In this document: piece by piece, positions 56,544-64,000 of the stretch
How positions within the stretch are numbered: position 1 is the stretch's first letter
Layout of the letters: each line of letters begins with the position of its first letter
Position numbers and translations under genes: made by a program
Notes under the pieces: generated by a model
The model's database searches: none
The model's input: the letters and a program-made list of their open reading frames with translations, nothing else
Told to the model about the DNA's origin: nothing
Assembly: GCA_013368315.1 (NCBI GenBank)
Contig: JAACJM010000003.1
Location: 186,001 to 250,000, forward strand
Source: Tetrapyrgos nigripes
Taxonomy: Eukaryota; Basidiomycota; Agaricomycetes; Agaricales; Campanellaceae
Direction: 5' to 3'
DNA length: 64,000 nucleotides

Positions 56544-59500
56544 TCATTCATCGTATTGAGTTAGCTGCAAACCCAAGATTAGCCACCGACTAGGTCTGAA
56601 AGAGTCGGAGTAGTCACGTACGTCTAAAGTCAAGGTGCGAGAGCTGTTCACGTCTTGGTCCCGATAGATACCAACCAAAGAGTTGCCGCGCTCATATAAT
56701 GAACCCTTCAGACTAATGACAATGAACTGGAACGCATCGGACGCTTGACTGCGGATGTAGTTGGCCACTTTAGCTACGTTGGTGTTATCCAAAGCAGCAT
56801 CGACTTCATCAAGAACGAAAAATGGAGCGGGTTGATAACTGAAGTTTAGACGGGTTAGTCGCATCGCCAAAGAGATCCGATGATGAAACGGACCTGTGTA
56901 TGGCGAACAACAACGCTAAAGCTGCTACCGTCTTTTCACCACCGGAAAGTTGTTCCATGTCACGGAAACGTTTCATAGGAGGCATGGCATGATATTTGAT
57001 ACCTCCATTATACGGCTCCTGCGGGACGAAGTGAGTCTAGAAAGTGGGCTAGAGAAGGAACTGCATACCTCTGCATCATCAAGACTCAGATAAGCTACAC
57101 CACCCATAGGGGCAGACTTTCCTTTCGTCAGATCCTTGTACACTTTGTCGATGCAGTCTGATATGTGGGTATACGCTTTCATGAACATGGCCGTCCTAAG
57201 TTTGAACATCAGTCTTGAGTCCGGTGAGATCCGGGAAACATTCCTACCGTCGCTGTTGAATATCCTGGAAGACGTCGCGGGCTTTTCTGGAATCCCGGCG
57301 TGCCTTTTCCGTTTCTCTCTCTGTTTCGGCGAGTTTGTTCTCCACGTCCTCAAGTCTAAAAAAGTTAGGATGCTGTCAACTCAAAAATGCGATCAGCGTG
57401 GACATACCGGTCCATAGCCTTCATGTTCGGAGCCATTCGCTCTATCTCCGCATTTAGTTTGGCTATCTCAGCATCAAGCTCGGCGAGGGCTTCCGGGGAA
57501 CCGTCCTAGATAGTCATTGAGGCAACATCGGTGTATGACATGATATTATCGTACCTCCCGGTCGTCGTCGTCTACCAAGTCGAAATCAACCTCTATACCG
57601 TAGTCTTGTACGTGCTTGGGATGTTGCGTGCCATCTTCGGGTTCATCGACGTTCATGGCGACTTCGTCACGAAGATTCTAGATCTGAGATAAGCTGCAAT
57701 GAGCAGGTAATTGCAGCTATTACGAACCTCCTCCATTGGTACATTCTTGAGGTTTCCTTGAAGCAGGGGTAATTTGATTTCTTCGAGACGACATTTCCGG
57801 TAGATAGCAGAACGCTCCAAAGCAAGCTTCTCGATTTCATCGTTCTGCAAAACCAGTTAGTCAACTAGTCTGAGTCATACCTCAATACTGACCCGAGTGC
57901 TGATTTCCTTCAAAACTTGCTCCAGAGATTTCGACGCTTTCGTAGCTTTACGCTTAGCTTGCTCAACCTCTTTTGTCCTCTCTTCGAGAGTTGCTTGCAA
58001 CTCGGTCAGCTGTTCTCGCAAATCCGAAATGGATTCCTCTGCAGCAGCGAGCTCTTCCTCGATAGCCTGCTTTTGAGAGTTCAGCTTGACAAGATTCTCC
58101 TCCTCTCTTTCCAGTAAATTATCCAGTTGCGCCAGACGCTCCTGCGCGGAGTTTAGGGCTTCACTTTCGTATTCTGACCTGAACGAGAAAGAGTGAGAAT
58201 CGAATGTACAGAGGACGAAAAACACAAGAGCTTACTGGTGAGTCAAGCGAGCAATCTGATTTTCATATCGGAGTCTGACCACGCTTTCTTCTTGGGCAAG
58301 TTTGAGTTGACGTTCCTCATACTCCCTGATGTTTGAGACCTTGATTTTCTTGCAAAAAGAAGTGAAGATTTTGTCCTCCTCTGCATTAATGATGTCTGAT
58401 AGGGAGGCTATCTGCTGCTGCAGTTTCTCATGCGATTGCTGAGCCTGAATGTTCGATTAGTGGCCAGTAAAATGAGGTCAACAAGAAGGAATGTCCACCT
58501 TCTTAAGCTCGGGAGTATTCTTCTTGATCTCTCGTTCGATATGCTTTAGCTCATCTTGAAGACCAGAGAGCCTCAGTTTACATGCGTTCTGATTTCAATT
58601 GTTATTATTGTGGATAGTGATGAATCGGGAGTATCAGAACTACTCACGAGATCATCTCTGGCAATGGTGATACTGGACTCCAGTCGGGAGATCTCAGACA
58701 CTAGATTTTCGTCGGTCTTTCCTCGAGGCTTTTGCTTGTTCAAATCACGCAGTTTAGCCAAAAGCGAATCCCGAGTTCTCTGTAGACCTAAACGCAAGCA
58801 TTAGCCCTGGATTAGCAAGACTGAACGGCCCTACACACCTTCAACGTCCTTCTCCTCCCATTTCCTTTCTCCTCCATGTGTACTGCGACCACCCGTTATG
58901 AGACCACTCTTGTGTATGACTGTTCCTTCTAAAGTTACGGCTAGCAGGGTACACTCATTCATCAGAGTACTGCATGAATGAACAGGGAACGACTTACCTT
59001 TCACTTCTTGACCTTTCTCGTAGCAAACATATCGAGCCACTTCCATCGAGTCGCAAACCAAAGCATTGCCACAAGCATGTTGCATTGCACGTTCCACAGC
59101 TGGCTCGTACTGAATAACATCAACAGCCAATCTTGCTCCCTTGGCGAAGGATCGGAACTTGTCGTTGATGGATTTGACCTGAATAGTGTCGAGGGGTATG
59201 AAAGTCGCCTGACCGGCTCGTTGATTACGCATGTACTTCAAGCAAAGAGTGAGGTGACATAGTCAAGAGATAGATGAAAACTTACCTCGATGCAATCAAT
59301 GGCGGTTTTCTCCTCGTCAACGACTACAGCGTCATAATTTCGTCCTAGAACAACATTCATTGCGGTCTCATACTTCCTCTGAGCAGGCTTGCACAGATCA
59401 GCCACACGTCCACGGACACCTATAGTTGGGCATGAATAGCTGCTGTTTTGAATCTCGAAGGAATCAGACGTACCTGGGAAGATCCGTTGTAAATTAGACA

Positions 59501-61500
59501 AAGTTTCCCTCAATTTCCTCTGTTTCTCTGATTCATTACGGTCAACATTAGCCTGTAGAAGTTGCTGGTACACGTTCTGCAATTTCTCGTTCGCTTGAGC
59601 TTCCAATTGACTAAGTTGAAGATCTTAGGAACACTGGACCTATATGTATCGAGGAAAGGGAATGGCACGCACGAAATTTTAGCACGCTCAGACTGCTGGT
59701 TTTCGAGCTCCTGCTTTGCTTTTGTTAGCTCAGCTTGATGTCCTGCTATAGTTTCTTCTAACTTTAAAATTATCAGAGAGGACTAGACTGTAGGATAGAT
59801 TCGTGTTCACCTCAGCTTTCCTAGCCGTCTGAACTTTGACGTCTTCAACCCGCAAGTTACGCTTCTCTTCCAGACCACCCTGTTTCTCGAGAAGATTATT
59901 GAGTGCGCGACTGGCACTTTTCTCTTCTCGCTTGAGGGTTTCTAATGATTGACGCTCGCCAATCGCAAGAAGGTTAGCAGAGGCTTTGCTGAAGGACAAT
60001 GAATGCAAACGAATGCTGGATTGTGCCAATCACTCACAGTCGTCGGTACTCTTCGAGGCTTTCTTCACTGAGAGCCAAGTTGTGCTGAGATTGTTTTCGC
60101 TGAGCTTCTACGGATTGTTATGAGCATCGAAAGAAAATCTTTCTGCAATAGACACAAACCCTGAGCAGCATCCGCGGCCTTCTTGACGGTTTCCAATTCG
60201 GAGAGCAGATTGTTGACCCTGGTTTGGACGTCTTGCTGCGTTTTGAGAATATCTTCTTTGTTCTTCTTCGCATTATTGATTTTTCGCGTTGAGTGCGCTA
60301 TCTGTGCATCTGCGGCAACCAACTCAGGTTTCTGCATTTTTTGGTCAATTGGTAGTAGTTGGTTGAAAGATGAGGGTAGGATAAACCTTGTTATCAAGAG
60401 CTTTCTCTGCCTTCTTTATCTTCTTCTCCATTTGAATCACAGAGCTACGAGCTTTGGCCTGTTCCGCTCGAACCTCTTCAAGAGCTTCATCGTGAATGCG
60501 TTGTTCTTCTCGCAGGCCAGCAAGTGCTTTGTTCTGAGAGCGTATTTCGTTCGCGTTCTGTTCGATAGACTCCTCGATGTGGTATAGTTTGAAAAGGTGA
60601 CGATGTAATACGCGTGCATCCTGCGAATTAGACACTCAGCGATACGCGAATACTCAGAACGGAGGACAACGTACTTTTTCCTGTGCCAGAGCTTCAAATC
60701 TCTCTGCTTCGCCTTTCTGCTCTTTGTACTGTTTAATCTCCCCTGCTATGCCACGTCGCTTTGTGAAATTGAAAGTAGCATTTTCTGTGGCCCGATCTTG
60801 GTCTTCCTTGGCTTTTTCATACTCGCCGGCAAGTTCCAACGAGCCGCTGATTTGTTCGATGAGTCGAGACAATTCTTTGGGTGATTGGGACGCAACTGCT
60901 TCGACATCACCCTGGAAGACCAGAAAATTTTTGGCTTTCACGAGGATGTTGTGTTGGACAAGAGCCGCATTATACGCAGAGTAAGTAACGGCCCTATCGT
61001 TGAGTTTGTACTCGGAGGCTCCAGTGACGGATATGCTGTCGGTCAATCTTATAGAAATAGAAGCAAGATCATGGTGAAAAACCTCACGTTCGTTGAAACT
61101 TCCACTCTTTTGTCCCAGCATCCTCATACACAGCAAGCACCCAGGCTTTCTTGGCTGTTCCTTCTCCTTCTCCTTCCTCTTCATCATCTTCATCTACAGC
61201 CATAGACGGTTCTTCCACGCCCTCTCTAGCCAACCTACGTCCACGATACACCAGGTCCTTGAGTTGAGAACTTCGGAGTTGTGCGCTCTTTACTCCTAAT
61301 ACGAAAGAGATCGCGTCCATGAGGTTGGATTTTCCGGCACCATTAGGACCAATGATTGAGGTGAAGTTCTTGAATGGTCCTATAGTCTGATGACCTCTGT
61401 CGAAACGCGTTTAGTCCGACGTTTTGTTCTGCAGATGAGTGGAAGAGAATCGGTACCTGTAGGACTTGAAATCGCACAGCTCGATACGAACGAGAGGCAT
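56544..61500 (-). CDS. SMC1: Cohesin ATPase SMC1
   Basis: Core cohesin subunit. It starts [16 protein letters not shown]; Walker [20 protein letters not shown] lies at 61322-61358. A SMC1-typical acidic insertion ([13 protein letters not shown]) follows [10 protein letters not shown]. Then come [20 protein letters not shown], the long first coiled coil, the hinge ([14 protein letters not shown] region; [20 protein letters not shown]), the second coiled coil, the signature motif [19 protein letters not shown] (56929-56949 region) and Walker [21 protein letters not shown]. The end is TLDLTQYDE, spliced onto a short last exon. About 22 exons, most introns 50-60 bases; internal boundaries not all listed. 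The full length of about 1,240 residues is normal. Confidence 0.95.
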
Positions 61501-61739
61501 GATAAGGATAAACGATGACTAGATCAACAAAGAACGGAAAGGTGTTCCACTTGTTGCTGGAGGTCTCGTTGCTCACCACTGTTGTAGTCAAGACTCAGAG
61601 TTAAACGCGCCAAACGCGTGCACGTGACTCCTACAAGGGGGGATTCAATTTCAGCCTGTCTAGTCTTGTTGAGGAAGTACATAGATAAGTCGTTAGCAGT
61701 AATTTGACTTTCGTGTACTACTCTCAATCTGCATCCTCG

Positions 61740-61948
61740 ATGTCTCATACACCAGGCTTCATATATTCATACAGCGCCTGAGAGAACCTCCTCTTGGCAA
61801 TTACACCGCTCCGCAAAAGCTAGCTAGTAACGACGAAAAGCAGCTCTACGTGGACCCATTTCCTGAGTCTAGCGGGGCAAGCAACCGAACTGTAGAGCCG
61901 ATCGTCCTGACGGAGCAGGGTAGGGCGTCTACGGTGTGGAAGCGCTGA
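61740..61948 (+). CDS. Possible 69-residue protein, frame broken near 61778
   Basis: Unrecognised. An ATG at 61740 opens MSHTPGFIYSYSA and then meets a stop. The adjacent frame reads LREPPLGNYTAPQKLASND, then EKQLYVDPFPESSGASN and TVEPIVLTEQGRASTVWKR to a stop at 61946-61948. One extra C in GCCTGAG (61776-61782) joins the two into a 69-residue protein. The coding-like composition and the similarity to the other one-base breaks in this window support a real small gene. It sits in the gap between SMC1 and the hydratase. No family known to me. Confidence 0.4.
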
Positions 61949-62047
61949 AAGAGGCGCAGTGTGAGACACCGGCCCATACGGTTCTATTTACCCGGACTAG
62001 CATTCTTATACGAGCGTCGCCCGATTGCTTTTCATTTCGTGTCTATC

Positions 62048-63306
62048 ATGTCCGCAGACCTCTCCCAAGTTGTTGGCTACCAACTCCCCGACAAACCTGT
62101 GCGTTCCTTCCTACAAGAAACAAATTCCTTTTTTGACGCCCTGCTAGGTCTCTTGGAACAAGCGCGACTTGCTGACATATGCGGTTGGTGTCGGTGCAAA
62201 GAAGGATGACTTGCCCTTTGTCTATGGTCTGTGTTCTCAATACTATGCATGTAGCTGCTTGACTTACTGAACTCCATGAACAGAACTTGGTAGGTCTCAT
62301 CTATCTACTCTTGCCGGGAACGATACCATTTCTCCCCAGATCCCTCGTTTGCCGGTCTCCCTACCTACCCAGTCGTCCTCTCGTTGAAAGGAGACGAACA
62401 AGATGTAAATCTTTTCGCTAATAGGATGAAGGGAACCGCGCTGCCAGGAATGCCACGTCTGGATCCAAACAGAGTGGTACGTATTCTGAGACATCTGAAT
62501 TGGCTTGTCCGTTAAGTACGCGCCTACAGGTCCATGGCTCGCAATCAATCCAAATTCTCAAAACCCTCCCTCTTGTGAGTGGACCAGGCTGGAAGTGGAA
62601 GACACGGTATACCGGGGTCGCCGAGAACAAATCCGGTCTCGTCTTGACGGCAGAGAACACCCTGGTGGATTCTCAGGGTGTCGAGTACGCCAAACTCTAC
62701 AGCTCTTCTTTCAACATTGGGGCCAAAGTGACTGGACAGAAATTTTCTAAAGTCATTGCTGGTCCACCTCAAGCCAAGCCTATTCCAAAGGACCGCAAGT
62801 ATGACTGGTCAGTGCAAGACAGAACTACACCAGAACAAGCCATTATCTTCCGTTTGAGTGGAGACTACAACCCACTTCACATTGGTAAGTCTTTTACATG
62901 CGTACTATCCAACTCGTGCTGAAATCATTCGCATTTTTTCAGACCCCAAGATCGGGCAAGCTGCCGGTTTCGGTGGAGTTATTCTGCACGGTCTTTCTAC
63001 ATTCGGTTTCGCGGCGCGAGCACTGCTGAAAGCCATTGCCAACAACGATCCAACGGCACTCCAGTACTTTGGAGTTCGGTTCACCTCACCGGTGAAACCA
63101 GGTGACGCTCTGGAGACTCAGATTTGGAAGGTTGGGGAAGATTCTGCCGGTACCATTGAAGTGGCCTTCATCACGAAGAATCTTAGCAGTGGCAAGGTAC
63201 GTCTGCTCTCATTGAGACTGTTGAAGGCAGTATTCAACGTTATACACAGATTGCTTTGGGTGATGGTTGTGCATTCATCAAGAAAGGACCCAAGGCCAAG
63301 CTCTAA
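62048..63306 (+). CDS. Peroxisomal MaoC-like enoyl-CoA hydratase 2
   Basis: Hot-dog-fold 2-enoyl-CoA hydratase, similar to the hydratase part of multifunctional enzyme type 2. Exons: 62048-62098, 62148-62226, 62284-62289, 62340-62476, 62530-62884, 62943-63196, 63250-63306; 312 residues. It has AVGVGAKKDDLPFVYELDPS, LPTYPVVLSLKG, VVHGSQSIQILKTLP, and the MaoC catalytic motif with Asp/His: FRLSGDYNPLHIDP, then AAGFGGVILHGLSTFGFAAR. It ends GPKAKL, giving a PTS1 peroxisomal signal (AKL). Exon 3 is only six bases and required for frame. The enzyme should hydrate trans-2-enoyl-CoA in beta-oxidation. Confidence 0.94.
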
Positions 63307-63522
63307 ATTACATTTTATTCCTCAGCTTGGTAGCATACTATCGCAGACTATCGCTCAGTTTGTATTTCTAGTCAGTGGAGTTATTATACTGTATACGCGT
63401 ATCTTCCTTTCTGTTCGAAGTGTTGATGTGTGACATGTGACTAGTCACTAAGTATATTGTACATGATGGGAAACAAGTTGAAGTAGACGTTCCTTGTTCG
63501 TTGAGTTCCTTCATCTCGAGCC

Positions 63523-64000
63523 ATGTCGCAATCGACGCTCAATCAAACTGTGCACTTTAGCTATGGAAGCAACATCTGGATGGACCAAATGAAAGCGAGA
63601 TGCCCCTCAAGTAGATATCTCGGTGTAGCAATCTTACGAGGCTGGTGAGTTTAAGTTAGTATTCTCAGTTTGCAATTAGTTTGCGATTCGCAGTGATGGC
63701 GAGTGGCCACAGTCTTGTATCTCTGGACACTGACAATCTGAGTCAGGCGTTGGATTATACATACCTTTGGTTATGCCAACCTCGTACCTTCCCCTTCCGA
63801 TCATGTCTACGGATTTCTTTACGAGCTTAGTCCCGAAGACGAGAAGATATTGGACGTGTACGAGGGCGTGCCGAGAGACTATCATAAAGAGATTCTATAC
63901 ATAGAAATCGTCAGACGCGCAGGGGTCGAAGAGGGAGTGCACGATGGTGTCGAGATGGTAGATGCACTAATCTACATCGACTCAGAAACCGTACAAGACG
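63523..64000 (+). CDS. Gamma-glutamylcyclotransferase-like (3' end outside window)
   Basis: GGCT/AIG2-like fold, releasing 5-oxoproline from gamma-glutamyl compounds. Exons: 63523-63644 and 63746-beyond 64000; the intron of 101 bases was placed by phase. The substrate-binding YGSN motif is in TVHFSYGSNIWMDQMKARCP, followed by RYLGVAILRGWRWIIHTFGY, ANLVPSPSDHVYGFLYELSP, and DEKILDVYEGVPRDYHKEIL. The catalytic Glu is probably in the DVYEG segment. The sequence is cut by the window end. Confidence 0.9.

Overview
The window is nuclear DNA of a filamentous basidiomycete, almost certainly an Agaricomycete. The evidence is very high intron density (most introns 45-65 bases, GT-AG with a few GC-AG), very short intergenic gaps, and lineage-typical families (a DUF7918 protein and Cys-rich single-pass membrane proteins with Ser/Thr-rich stems). 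I rebuilt exon-intron structures by hand from frame, splice sites and family motifs. About 33 protein genes are visible, all eukaryotic housekeeping or lineage-type genes. I see no transposon coding region, CRISPR array or prophage.

Layout. 1-8.6 kb: Ran GTPase (cut by the window edge), FRG1, RPL26, V-ATPase subunit D, XAP5, mitochondrial S13, TRAPP Bet3, BUD23 methyltransferase. 8.7-17.1 kb: BCS1, a J-domain/ankyrin protein, LUC7, and a large unrecognised protein. 17.4-27.6 kb: a USP48-type deubiquitinase, GPI transamidase GAA1, SAM37/metaxin, SNU13, UBC9. 27.9-35.0 kb: a PB1-like unknown, mS38/COX24, SAR1, GMF/AIM7, an MFS transporter. 35-39.8 kb: two secreted or membrane proteins and repeat-bearing spacers. 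39.8-51.2 kb: RPL7 with an intronic C/D snoRNA candidate, beta-carbonic anhydrase, inositol-polyphosphate 5-phosphatase, ExoIII-type AP endonuclease, DUF7918, complex I B18, GNAT acetyltransferase, GBBH/TML-type dioxygenase. 51.4-64 kb: Zn2Cys6 regulator, SDHAF4, a secreted CFEM protein, SMC1, a tiny unknown protein, a peroxisomal MaoC hydratase, and a gamma-glutamylcyclotransferase cut by the window end.

Themes. Many genes form head-to-head pairs with 75-200 bases between start codons, implying shared promoters. Mitochondrial biogenesis is well represented (S13, BCS1, SAM37, mS38, B18, SDHAF4), as are ribosome and RNA processing (BUD23, RPL26, RPL7, SNU13, LUC7).

Five genes break frame by exactly one missing base, each beside a C or G run. 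This looks like a base-calling or assembly artefact more than biology. The strongest non-obvious signal is a 13-base perfect antisense match to conserved 25S rRNA just upstream of a D box in an RPL7 intron: a likely methylation-guide snoRNA in the same host gene as in yeast.
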